A DNA stretch of 64,000 nucleotides, from the NCBI GenBank assembly GCA_002281855.1, contig NCHQ01000020.1, positions 1 to 64,000 of the forward strand. Direction: 5' to 3'. The notes under the pieces are model-generated. The model had not been told where the DNA came from, made no database searches, and was given only the letters and a program-made list of their open reading frames with translations. Below are positions 37,685-45,551 of this stretch, piece by piece. The stretch comes from Rhodospirillales bacterium 24-66-33 (GTDB lineage Bacteria; Pseudomonadota; Alphaproteobacteria; Reyranellales; Reyranellaceae). Each line of letters begins with the position of its first letter. The first letter of the stretch is position 1. Both the position numbers and the translations under genes were made by a program.

Positions 37685-38674
37685 ATGTCCCTGTCCTTTG
37701 CGCCGGACCTGATGGCCCGCACCGCACCGCTCTATGACCGCGTTAAATCGGTTATCCCGTCGATCGAATGGCCGGCCTTCGCCGAGGACATCGATGCCAT
37801 CCTGGCGCTGAAGCGCGAGCGGGATGCTGTCATCCTGGCGCACAACTACCAGACGCCCGAGATCTTCCACTGCGTGGCCGACATCGTGGGCGACAGCCTG
37901 GCGCTGGCCCGCGAGGCCATGAAGGTGGACGCCGGGACGATCGTCCTGGCCGGAGTCCATTTCATGGCCGAGACGGCCAAGCTCCTCAATCCGGCGAAGC
38001 GCGTGCTGATCCCCGACCTCGACGCCGGCTGCTCGCTCGCCGCCTCGATCACCGCCGCCGACGTCCGGCTGCTGCGCCAGCGCTATCCCGGCGTGCCCGT
38101 CGTCACCTACGTGAACACGTCGGCCGCCGTGAAGGCCGAGAGCGACGTCTGCTGCACCTCCGGCAATGCCCGCAAGATCGTCGAGAGCCTCGGCGTGCCG
38201 AAGGTCATCATGCTGCCCGACGAGTATCTGGCGCAGAACATCGCGGCCGAAACCGGCGTCGAGATCGTCACCTGGGCCGGCCACTGCGAGGTGCACGAAC
38301 GCTTCACGGCGCAGGACATCCGCCAGCTGCGCGCCGGCCACCCCGGCATCGTGGTACTGGCCCATCCGGAATGCCCGCCCGAGGTCGTGGGCGAATCCGA
38401 TTTCACCGGCTCGACCGCGGCGATGATCGATTATGTCGATAGCAAGCGGCCGGCGCGGGTCGTCCTCGTGACCGAATGCTCGATGAGCGACAACGTCGCC
38501 GTGCAACATCCCGAGGTCGAGTTCATCCGGCCGTGCAACCTCTGCCCGCACATGAAGCAGATCACCCTGCCGAAGATCCGCCGCACGCTCGAGACGATGC
38601 ACCACGAAGTGACGATCGATCCCGCCGTGGCCCAGCCGGCCCGGCGCGCGGTCGAACGCATGCTGGAAGTCTGA
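37685..38674 (+). CDS. Quinolinate synthase A
   Basis: A 329-residue iron-sulfur enzyme that condenses iminoaspartate with dihydroxyacetone phosphate to quinolinate. The three cluster ligands are probably Cys116 in DAGCSLA, Cys201 in WAGHCEVHE, and Cys284 or Cys287 in RPCNLCPHM. HNYQTPEI (53-60) and the SDVCCTSGNA segment near residue 155 are standard. I start at the ATG at 37685, six bases after AGG; GTG at 37664 and ATG at 37673 lie within the operator dyad. nadC follows after 7 bp. No nadB lies between, so iminoaspartate must come from a gene elsewhere. Confidence 0.94.
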   Translation: MSLSFAPDLMARTAPLYDRVKSVIPSIEWPAFAEDIDAILALKRERDAVILAHNYQTPEIFHCVADIVGDSLALAREAMKVDAGTIVLAGVHFMAETAKLLNPAKRVLIPDLDAGCSLAASITAADVRLLRQRYPGVPVVTYVNTSAAVKAESDVCCTSGNARKIVESLGVPKVIMLPDEYLAQNIAAETGVEIVTWAGHCEVHERFTAQDIRQLRAGHPGIVVLAHPECPPEVVGESDFTGSTAAMIDYVDSKRPARVVLVTECSMSDNVAVQHPEVEFIRPCNLCPHMKQITLPKIRRTLETMHHEVTIDPAVAQPARRAVERMLEV

Positions 38675-38681
38675 GGCTCCG

Positions 38682-39533
38682 ATGATGATCCCCTCCCTTC
38701 CCGCTCTCATGGTCGAACCGGTGGTGCGTGCCACCCTCCTGGAGGATCTCGGCCGCGCCGGCGACCTCACCACCGACGCCATCGTGCCGCCGACCGCGCG
38801 CGCCAGGACCGCGCTGGTCGCGCGCCAGCGCGGCGTGGTGGCGGGGCTCGACGCCGCGGCCATGGCGTTCCGGCTGGTCGACCCGTCGATCGAGATCGCG
38901 ATCGAACGGCCGGACGGCACGCCGCTCGCGCCCGGCGACCGCATCGCGACCATTGCCGGCCCGGCGCGCGGCATGCTGACCGCCGAGCGTGTCGCGCTGA
39001 ACTTCCTCGGCCATCTCAGCGGCGTGGCCAGTGGCGCCGCGACGCTGGTTGAGGCCGTGCGCGGCCACAAGGCGCGCATCTGCTGCACGCGCAAGACCAT
39101 GCCGGGGCTGCGCGCCCTGCAGAAATACGCCGTTCGCGTGGGCGGCGGCATGAACCACCGCTTCGGCCTCGACGATGGCGTCCTCATCAAGGACAACCAT
39201 GTCGCCGTGGCCGGCGGCATCCGGCCGGCGATCCTCGCGGCGCGGCGCGGCGTCGGGCATCTCGTGAAGATCGAAGTCGAGGTCGACACACTGGATCAGC
39301 TCGAGGAGGCGCTGGCGACCGGCGTCGACGCGGTCCTGCTCGACAACATGACGCCCGAGCAGCTCGCCACCGCGGTCCGCATGATCGACGGACGCGCCCT
39401 CGCCGAGGCGTCCGGCCGCATCACCCCGCAGACGGCGCCGGCCATCGCCGCCAGCGGTGTCGACCTGATCTCAGCCGGCTGGCTCACGCACAGCGCCAGC
39501 GTCCTCGATATCGGCCTCGACTGGGAAGCCTAG
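38682..39533 (+). CDS. Nicotinate-nucleotide pyrophosphorylase (quinolinate phosphoribosyltransferase)
   Basis: A 283-residue enzyme that joins quinolinate and PRPP to give nicotinate mononucleotide and CO2. The CTRKTMPGLR motif with the conserved Arg and Lys (about 136-138), HRFGLDDGVLIKDNH with substrate-binding His and Lys (about 159-173), and EVEVDTLDQ with metal-binding acids are all present. The last residues SAGWLTHSASVLDIGLD complete the PRPP site. It forms an operon with nadA (7-bp gap) presumably under the upstream NrtR-type regulator. A palindromic repeat lies 40 bp after its stop. Confidence 0.95.
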   Translation: MMIPSLPALMVEPVVRATLLEDLGRAGDLTTDAIVPPTARARTALVARQRGVVAGLDAAAMAFRLVDPSIEIAIERPDGTPLAPGDRIATIAGPARGMLTAERVALNFLGHLSGVASGAATLVEAVRGHKARICCTRKTMPGLRALQKYAVRVGGGMNHRFGLDDGVLIKDNHVAVAGGIRPAILAARRGVGHLVKIEVEVDTLDQLEEALATGVDAVLLDNMTPEQLATAVRMIDGRALAEASGRITPQTAPAIAASGVDLISAGWLTHSASVLDIGLDWEA

Positions 39534-39573
39534 AATCACTTCCCTCGCCAGGTCAGGGACCGACCGTTCGTTC

Positions 39574-39641
39574 TTCGGCGCTCTCGGACATTGCGCGCAA
39601 TGTCCTGTCGCTAAACGGGCTGAGCTCCGCTCAGCCCATCA
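39574..39641. repeat. Palindromic intergenic repeat, copy 2
   Basis: Same design as copy 1 at 21748-21815: GGACATTG/CAATGTCC and then GGGCTGAGC/GCTCAGCCC. The base changes in the stems are compensated, so the pairing rather than the sequence is conserved. It again ends on the stop codon of the minus-strand gene and separates convergent genes. Confidence 0.75.
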
Positions 39642-40100
39642 ATTGCTGACTTCGCAGTGCTTGCCCATTTCCTTGCAGACCCGCAGCACCGCCTGGACGA
39701 CCAGCGACGCGGTCGAGCCTTCGCCCGCGCCGGCATGGCCTGCGATCATGAGCTGCGAGACGTCGTCGTTGAACGGGACCACGTTCAGCGTGGCGGTGCG
39801 GTCGCCCTCGGCGATCTGGAGGCGGCGTGCGCCGGGATCCTGCATCAGGATGCGGACAGACGGATTCTTCCGCGCCAGTTCGAGCGCGGTCGAGAAAATC
39901 TTGTCGGCATGGGCATCGAGCAGGACCGTCGCGAAATCGTAGCCGGGCCGGCCGTCCGGCTGGCCGCCTTCGGTCATCTGGTGGATGCGGCCCAGGGCCT
40001 TGCGGGCGACGAACACCCATTGCGCCTCGGCCGAGGCGAGCGGCAGCGCGAAGCTCGCGAGCAGCGCGGCGGCGACGAGCGGCTTGAAGATCCTGTGCAT
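39639..40100 (-). CDS. Exported protein of unknown function
   Basis: A 153-residue protein with a clear signal peptide (about 1-26, LVAAALLASFALPLASAEA) and no lipobox. The mature part begins QWVFVARKALGRIHQM and contains ATLNVVPFNDDVSQLMIAG; near the C-terminus is VVQAVLRVCKEMGKHCE with two cysteines that could form a disulfide. I do not recognise the family. The frame extends upstream through a long inverted repeat, but the signal peptide fixes the start at the ATG at 40100. Its stop codon is part of palindromic repeat copy 2. Confidence 0.7.
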   Translation of the reverse strand: MHRIFKPLVAAALLASFALPLASAEAQWVFVARKALGRIHQMTEGGQPDGRPGYDFATVLLDAHADKIFSTALELARKNPSVRILMQDPGARRLQIAEGDRTATLNVVPFNDDVSQLMIAGHAGAGEGSTASLVVQAVLRVCKEMGKHCEVSN

Positions 40101-40127
40101 GCGTCGGCTCCCTTTGTCGCGTTGTTC

Positions 40128-40208
40128 TGCTGGGGGCGCGCCACTCCAGTGGCGCGTCATTTCCGGCACAAGGTGAGATCGCGCCACTGGAGTGGCGCGC
40201 CCCCAGCA
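40128..40208. repeat. Perfect 29-bp inverted repeat with nested palindromes
   Basis: Arms at 40128-40156 and 40180-40208 are exact reverse complements with a 23-bp spacer. Each arm itself holds a palindrome, CGCGCCACTCCAGTGGCGCG or its complement. The element fills the gap between two minus-strand genes. No transposase or target duplication is visible; it looks like a pair of REP-type palindromes in opposite orientation. Confidence 0.85.
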
Positions 40209-40218
40209 AAGACTTTTC

Positions 40219-41319
40219 TTACGTGAGTGTCGCCAGCGTGGACGCGGAGAATGGCGCCAGTTCGCCGAAGCGTCCCTCGCGCACCTTGGCCGCCCATTGC
40301 GGATCGGCCAGCAAGGCGCGACCGACTGCCACGAGGTCGAATTCCTCGCGCTCCAGCCGGGCCTCGAGCTCTCCCAGATCGCCGATCTCGGAATCCTCGC
40401 GCGTCCGGAATGTCTGCACGAAGTCGGCCCCCTTGAGGCCGACCGAGCCCACGGTGATGGTGGGCTTGCCGGTGAGCTTCTTGGTCCAGCCCGCGAGGTT
40501 CAGCGTCGAGCCCTCGAACTCGGGCTCCCAGAAGCGGCGCGTCGAGCAGTGGAAAATGTCGGTACCGGCAGCGGTCAGCGGCTCGAGGAAACGCGCCAGC
40601 TCGTCGGGCGTCAGCGCCAGACGCGCCGTGAAGTCCTGCTGCTTCCACTGCGAGAAGCGGAAGATGATCGGGTAGTCCGCACCGACGCGCGCGCGGATCG
40701 CCTTGACGATCTCGGCGGCGAAGTGCGTGCGCTGCACGAAGTCGCCGCCCCACGCGTCGCTGCGCTTGTTCGCGCCCTCCCAGAAGAACTGGTCGATCAG
40801 GTAGCCGTGTGCGCCATGGATCTCGACGGCGTCGAAGCCGATCTCCCGGGCGGCACCGGCGGCCCGCGCGAAGGCGTCGATCGTGTCGGCGATGTCGGCG
40901 TCACTCATCGCCGGACCGACCTGCTTGCCGGACGCGGACAGGCCCGACGGACCGTCCGACGGTGCCTCGGGATGATGGCCGGTGCCGGTCTTGCGCATCA
41001 TGCCCTGGTGCCAGATCTGCGGGGCGATCTTGCCGCCGGCGGCATGCACTTCCTCGACCACGTGCCGCCACCCCGCAAGGCTTGCCGGCGAATGGAAGTC
41101 GGGCACGTTGGTGTCGTTGGAGGCGGCCGGCCGGTCGACCGTCGTGCCTTCGGTGACAATCAGCCCGACACCCCCCTCGGCGCGGCGGCGATAATAGGCC
41201 GCGACGTCGGCGCCCGGGATGCTGCCGGGGCTCTTGGAGCGCGTCATCGGCGCCATCACCAGACGGTTGGGCAGCGACAGCGACTTGGTCGTGAAGGGTC
41301 GGAAGAGCGGGCTGGTCAT
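40219..41319 (-). CDS. Old Yellow Enzyme family flavin oxidoreductase
   Basis: A 366-residue FMN enzyme that reduces activated double bonds or nitro groups with NAD(P)H. The barrel starts LFRPFTTKSLSLPNRLVMAPMTRS; Gln101 and His104 in QIWHQG contact FMN, and His168 with His171 in EIHGAHGYL would bind the substrate oxygen, so this is the His-x-x-His type. GRALLADPQW ends the FMN phosphate site. It overlaps the M81 peptidase gene by 4 bp and is probably translated with it. The natural substrate is unknown. Confidence 0.92.
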   Translation of the reverse strand: MTSPLFRPFTTKSLSLPNRLVMAPMTRSKSPGSIPGADVAAYYRRRAEGGVGLIVTEGTTVDRPAASNDTNVPDFHSPASLAGWRHVVEEVHAAGGKIAPQIWHQGMMRKTGTGHHPEAPSDGPSGLSASGKQVGPAMSDADIADTIDAFARAAGAAREIGFDAVEIHGAHGYLIDQFFWEGANKRSDAWGGDFVQRTHFAAEIVKAIRARVGADYPIIFRFSQWKQQDFTARLALTPDELARFLEPLTAAGTDIFHCSTRRFWEPEFEGSTLNLAGWTKKLTGKPTITVGSVGLKGADFVQTFRTREDSEIGDLGELEARLEREEFDLVAVGRALLADPQWAAKVREGRFGELAPFSASTLATLT

Positions 41320-42800
41320 GAAGGTCTCGCTTGTGGGAATTCTACGTCGCCGTAGGGATAGAAGTTCTTCAGATCGACGTTGCAATAGGGCAGACCGTCG
41401 AGCCGCACGGTGCCGAGGAAGGGCTCGACCGGCTCGACCAGCAGGATCGTCCGGGCGAAGCCGCTATCGTCGAAGCCGCGGCGGAAGTGCACGCGCGACT
41501 TGATCGCGATCGCCTTGAAGTGAGCGAGATCGAAGGCAGGCCCCGCGAGTTCCGACGGCTCGACGATCTGCGTCAGGTAGCGGCTGATCAGCACGACGTT
41601 GCCGCGGCCGAAGGCGACGCTCACCCACAGGGTGCCATGGGCTTCGTGCGCGCCGATCACCGTACCGGTGACGCGGACCGGCCGGCCGGCCGATTCGTCG
41701 GCGAGGCCGCCAATCTCACGGTCGAACTTGTCTCCCACCTTCACGCCCTCGGCCTTGAGCGCATCGATGACCTTGGCATCGGCGATCGTGGCGATCAGCA
41801 CGTCCGACAGGTCCTGCCCGATCACTTCCTTCAGGATCCAGGTCGCATAGCCCGACCGGTCGCTATGGTCCGCCAGCACGACCGGCGTCTCGCCCCGCGC
41901 CATGGCTTCCTTGGCGAGCCGGACGCCCTCAGGGATCGGATGGACCTTGGCGGTGTCGAGCAGATCCTTACGGCGCCGCCATGCCCAGGACGACATGTCG
42001 TCGGCGACCTTCTGGGCCAGCGCCGGATTGCCGTTGGTCATGACCTGGAACGTCAGGCCGACATCGGGCACGTCGGCGAAGGGGAAGCCGAAGAAGACGT
42101 TCACATAGACGTCGGGCTCACGCGCCTCCCAGACGAGGGCGCGCTGCACCAGGTCCATCCACGGCGAGGCGCCGGTCCATTGCAGCACGGTCGGCGTGAT
42201 GATCGGCACCTTCACCGTCACCGTGGCGGGGACGTAGTCGCCGCGGATCGCACGCACCAGCATGCGCGCCGCGCGCTGGCCCTGCAGATGGCTGTCATAG
42301 TGCGGGAAGTATTTGACCGTGAAGGCCATGTCGGCCTGAGTCAGGAACTCGGCGTCTTCGTTGCCGTGCGGATCGAAGGTGCCGACGATGAAGGCCTTGC
42401 GCCCGACCACCTCGCGCACCCGCCGCGCGATGTCGGCCTCCGGCCGCGCCACGCCACGGACGCCCATCGCCCCGTGCAGGCTGAGATAGACGCCGTCGAA
42501 CGGCCCCTGCTCCTTCAGGCCGGCGAGCATGCGGCCGAGCAGGGTCTCGTAGGCGTCCTGTGTGATCCAGCCCGAGCCGGTGCCCGTCTTCGGCCACAGC
42601 GGCGATTCGATGCCGACCAATTCGACACCGTCATACTCGCGCGCCACCTTCACGAACCCGCCCATGTAGGACTTGGGATCGTGCGCCAGCAGCGCTTCGC
42701 CGCTGGCCGGCGAGCCGGGATAGGTGAAATCGTCGAGCGTGGTGTCGTTCGGGAGGAACGTCACCGTCTCGTGAGCGAACTGCAGGACGGCGATACGCAT
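41316..42800 (-). CDS. M81 family metallopeptidase (MlrC-like)
   Basis: A 494-residue member of the family founded by microcystin-degradation protein MlrC. Metal-binding motifs are visible: FAHET (8-12), YLSLHGAMG (105-113) and TFDPHGN (141-147). There is no signal peptide. Most members are not in microcystin-degraders and their substrates are unknown, so a peptidase or amidase acting on some small peptide-like compound is all that can be said. It is coupled to the Old Yellow Enzyme gene by a 4-bp overlap and follows hbd by 16 bp. Confidence 0.9.
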   Translation of the reverse strand: MRIAVLQFAHETVTFLPNDTTLDDFTYPGSPASGEALLAHDPKSYMGGFVKVAREYDGVELVGIESPLWPKTGTGSGWITQDAYETLLGRMLAGLKEQGPFDGVYLSLHGAMGVRGVARPEADIARRVREVVGRKAFIVGTFDPHGNEDAEFLTQADMAFTVKYFPHYDSHLQGQRAARMLVRAIRGDYVPATVTVKVPIITPTVLQWTGASPWMDLVQRALVWEAREPDVYVNVFFGFPFADVPDVGLTFQVMTNGNPALAQKVADDMSSWAWRRRKDLLDTAKVHPIPEGVRLAKEAMARGETPVVLADHSDRSGYATWILKEVIGQDLSDVLIATIADAKVIDALKAEGVKVGDKFDREIGGLADESAGRPVRVTGTVIGAHEAHGTLWVSVAFGRGNVVLISRYLTQIVEPSELAGPAFDLAHFKAIAIKSRVHFRRGFDDSGFARTILLVEPVEPFLGTVRLDGLPYCNVDLKNFYPYGDVEFPQARPS

Positions 42801-42816
42801 CGCGCCGTCCGCCTCG

Positions 42817-43689
42817 TCAGCGCGTCGGGACCGGACGCTCGCCGGAATAGTCGTAGAAGCCGCGCTTGACCTTGCGTCCGATCCAGCCGGCCTCGACGTA
42901 CTTCACGAGCAGCGGGCACGGACGATACTTCGAATCGGCCAGGCCCTCGTGCAGCACCTGCATCACCGAGAGGCAGGTATCGAGGCCGATGAAGTCGGCC
43001 AGCTCGAGCGGGCCCATCGGATGGTTGGCGCCCAGCTTCATGCCGGTGTCGATCGCCTCAACGTTGCCGACGCCCTCGTAGAGGGCATAGACCGCCTCGT
43101 TGATCATCGGCAGCAGGATGCGGTTCACGATGAAGGCCGGGAAGTCCTCGGCATTGACCGGCTTCTTGTCGAGCTTGACCACGACCTCGCGCACCGTGCG
43201 GAAGGTCTCCTCCTCCGTCGCGATGCCGCGGATCAGTTCGACCAGGCCCATCAGGGGGACCGGGTTCATGAAGTGCATGCCCATGAACTTGCCGGGGCGG
43301 TCGGTGACCGCCGCGAGCCTCGTCACCGAGATCGATGAGGTGTTGGTGGCGAGCAGGACGTTGGCGGGCAGACCCTCGCAGACCTTCTTGAAGATCTCGC
43401 GCTTCACCGCCTCGTTCTCGGTCGCCGCCTCGACGATCAGGTCGCAGTCGGCGAACGCCTTGTAGTCGGTGGCGGTCGAGATGCGGTTGAGCGCCGCGTC
43501 CTTGTCTTCCGGACGGATCATGCCGCGGCCGATCTGCCGGTCCATGTTGCGTCCGATCGCATCGAGCCCCTTGTCGAGATGGGCCTGGTCGACATCCGCG
43601 AGACGGATGTCGAAGCCCTTCAACGCGCAGACATGGGCAATGCCGCTGCCCATCTGGCCGGCACCGATGACTCCGATGCGCTTGATCAT
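42817..43689 (-). CDS. 3-hydroxybutyryl-CoA dehydrogenase
   Basis: A 290-residue NAD(P)-dependent enzyme interconverting 3-hydroxybutyryl-CoA and acetoacetyl-CoA. The dinucleotide motif GAGQMGSGIA is at 9-18, ATNTSSISVT carries the catalytic Ser/Asn region, GMHFMNPVPLM carries the catalytic His, and DFPAFIVNRILLPMINEA is the dimer region. It follows etfA by 21 bp; etfB-etfA-hbd is a conserved order in alphaproteobacteria as I recall it. It would serve polyhydroxybutyrate turnover, butyrate oxidation and supply of crotonyl-CoA precursors for Ccr. Confidence 0.94.
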   Translation of the reverse strand: MIKRIGVIGAGQMGSGIAHVCALKGFDIRLADVDQAHLDKGLDAIGRNMDRQIGRGMIRPEDKDAALNRISTATDYKAFADCDLIVEAATENEAVKREIFKKVCEGLPANVLLATNTSSISVTRLAAVTDRPGKFMGMHFMNPVPLMGLVELIRGIATEEETFRTVREVVVKLDKKPVNAEDFPAFIVNRILLPMINEAVYALYEGVGNVEAIDTGMKLGANHPMGPLELADFIGLDTCLSVMQVLHEGLADSKYRPCPLLVKYVEAGWIGRKVKRGFYDYSGERPVPTR

Positions 43690-43710
43690 GATGGGTACCC
43701 TCGGGTTACT

Positions 43711-44646
43711 TTACTTTTTCTCGATCGCGGCGGTGAGCTCGGGAACGAGCTGGAAGAGATCGCCCACGAGTCCGTAGTCGGCCACCTGGAAGATCGGGGC
43801 TTCCTCGTCCTTGTTGATCGCCACGATCGTCTTGCTGTCCTTCATCCCGGCGAGATGCTGGATGGCGCCGGAGATGCCGATGGCGATGTAGAGGTCGGGC
43901 GCGACCACCTTGCCGGTCTGGCCGACCTGGTAGTCGTTCGGCACGTAACCCGCATCGACCGCGGCGCGGCTGGCACCGAGGCCGGCGCCGAGCTTGTCGG
44001 CCAGGGTCTCGAGCATCTTGAAGTTCTCGCCGCTCTGCAGGCCGCGGCCGCCGCTGACGACGATCTTGGCGCTGGTCAGCTCGGGACGCTCGCTCTTGGA
44101 GAGTTCGGCGCCTGCGAAGGACGAAAGGCCCGCGCTGCCCGTGCCCTCGATCTGCTCGATCGTGGCCGAACCGCCGCCGGCCGCCGCCTTGAAGTTGGTC
44201 GGGCGGACCGTGACGATCTTGATCTTGTCGGTGCTCTGGACCGTCGCCATCGCGTTGCCGGCGTAGATCGGGCGCACGAAGGTGTCGGGCGAGACGACCT
44301 GGATCGCCTCGGAGACCTGCGCGACGTCGAGCAGGGCCGCGGCCCGCGGGGCCACGTTCTTGCCGACCGAGTCGGCGGCCATCACGATGTGGCTGTAGTT
44401 CGGCGCCAGCTTGACGACCAGCGGCGCGATGTCCTCGGCCAGCCAGTTGGCGTAGGCCGCGTCTTCGGCCTGCAGCACCTTGGCGACACCCTGGATCGCG
44501 GCCGCCGACTTGGCGGCCTCGCCGGCGTTGCTGCCGGCCACGAGCACATGGACTTCGGCGTCCATCTGGCCAGCGGCCGCTACGGCGTTGGCGACATTGG
44601 CGCGAACGGTCTTGCCGTCATGCGCGGCGACAACGAGGACGGCCAT
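43711..44646 (-). CDS. Electron transfer flavoprotein alpha subunit
   Basis: A 311-residue FAD-carrying subunit that takes electrons from acyl-CoA dehydrogenases and passes them to ETF:ubiquinone oxidoreductase. The N-domain starts MAVLVVAAHDG; the C-terminal FAD domain has VVSGGRGLQSGENF, GLGASRAAVDAGYVPNDYQVGQ and ISGAIQHLAGM, all standard. It is 1 bp from etfB and clearly in an operon with it. Likely partners in this window are isovaleryl-CoA dehydrogenase and methylsuccinyl-CoA dehydrogenase. Confidence 0.96.
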   Translation of the reverse strand: MAVLVVAAHDGKTVRANVANAVAAAGQMDAEVHVLVAGSNAGEAAKSAAAIQGVAKVLQAEDAAYANWLAEDIAPLVVKLAPNYSHIVMAADSVGKNVAPRAAALLDVAQVSEAIQVVSPDTFVRPIYAGNAMATVQSTDKIKIVTVRPTNFKAAAGGGSATIEQIEGTGSAGLSSFAGAELSKSERPELTSAKIVVSGGRGLQSGENFKMLETLADKLGAGLGASRAAVDAGYVPNDYQVGQTGKVVAPDLYIAIGISGAIQHLAGMKDSKTIVAINKDEEAPIFQVADYGLVGDLFQLVPELTAAIEKK

Positions 44647-44647
44647 C

Positions 44648-45397
44648 TCAGATCACTCCCGCTTCGTTGCGCAGCTTCTCGACCAGCTCCGCGACGGTCT
44701 TCACCTTGATGCCCGACTTGCGCTTGGGCGGCTCTTCGACCTTCAGCGTCTTGAGGCGCGGCGCGACGTCGACACCCAGCGCGTCCGGCGCCAGCGTCTC
44801 GATCGGCTTCTTCTTCGCCTTCATGATGTTGGGCAGCGAGGCGTAGCGCGGCTCATTCAGGCGCAGGTCGGTGGTGATCACCGCCGGCATCTTGATCTTG
44901 ATGTTCTCGAGGCCGCCGTCGACCTCGCGCTTAACCTCGACCGAGCCGTCGGCGACGTTGAGCTTGTTGGCGAACGTGCCGATCGACCAGCCGAGCAGCG
45001 CGGCCAGCATCTGGCCGGTGGCGTTGGAATCGTCGTCGATCGCCTGCTTGCCGACGATCACGAGACCGGGCTGCTCCTTGTCGACCACGGCCTTCAGCAG
45101 CTTGGCGACGGCCAGCGGCTGCAGATCGGCGTCGGTCTGGACCAGGATGCCGCGGTCGGCGCCCATGGCGAGCGCGGTGCGGATCGTCTCCTGGCACTGG
45201 GCCGGGCCGGCCGAGAAGGCGATGATTTCGGTAGCGGCGCCCTTCTCTTTCATACGGATCGCCTCTTCCACGGCGATCTCATCGAAGGGGTTCATGGACA
45301 TCTTGACGTTAGCCGTCTCGACACCCGTGTTGTCGGCCTTTACGCGGATCTTGACGTTGTAGTCGATGACCCGCTTGACCGCGACCAGCACTTTCAT
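44648..45397 (-). CDS. Electron transfer flavoprotein beta subunit
   Basis: A 249-residue AMP-binding partner of EtfA. It begins MKVLVAVKRVIDYNVKIRVK, has MNPFDEIAVEEAIRMKEKG in the nucleotide-binding fold, GKQAIDDDSNATGQMLA, and the recognition loop region around LRLNEPRYASLPNIMKAKKKPIET, given as a landmark near residue 190, whose Leu anchors the acyl-CoA dehydrogenase partner. A promoter-like pair lies about 60-85 bp upstream, with a 7-bp hairpin (45424-45443) in the predicted leader. Confidence 0.96.
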   Translation of the reverse strand: MKVLVAVKRVIDYNVKIRVKADNTGVETANVKMSMNPFDEIAVEEAIRMKEKGAATEIIAFSAGPAQCQETIRTALAMGADRGILVQTDADLQPLAVAKLLKAVVDKEQPGLVIVGKQAIDDDSNATGQMLAALLGWSIGTFANKLNVADGSVEVKREVDGGLENIKIKMPAVITTDLRLNEPRYASLPNIMKAKKKPIETLAPDALGVDVAPRLKTLKVEEPPKRKSGIKVKTVAELVEKLRNEAGVI

Positions 45398-45454
45398 CGC
45401 GTTGCGCCTATCGGTGAGTTGCGGCCGGACTGACCCGTCCGGCGAAGGGGTTTT

Positions 45455-45484
45455 CGTGTAGGGGTGTTGAGCCGATCATGTCAA
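45455..45484 (-). promoter_or_regulatory. Putative promoter of etfB-etfA-hbd
   Basis: On the minus strand, a consensus TTGACA (45484-45479) is followed after 18 bp by TACACG (45460-45455), a weak -10. Transcription would begin near 45448, giving a leader of about 50 bases that contains the hairpin GCCGGAC/GTCCGGC at 45424-45443. Confidence 0.4.
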
Positions 45485-45551
45485 GGCTATGGCGCACTGC
45501 ACAAGACCGCAGGGTGGAAGCTTTTTTCTCAATTTTTCAACAGCTTGCCGG

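Noticed and set aside
40128..40208. The perfect inverted repeat as the two ends of an insertion sequence
   Set aside because: Only 23 bp separate the arms, no transposase is present and no target duplication is visible.
45520..45551. T-rich stretches before the cobalamin adenosyltransferase stop as a terminator
   Set aside because: The gene is on the minus strand, where these are A-runs, and no GC-rich stem precedes them.
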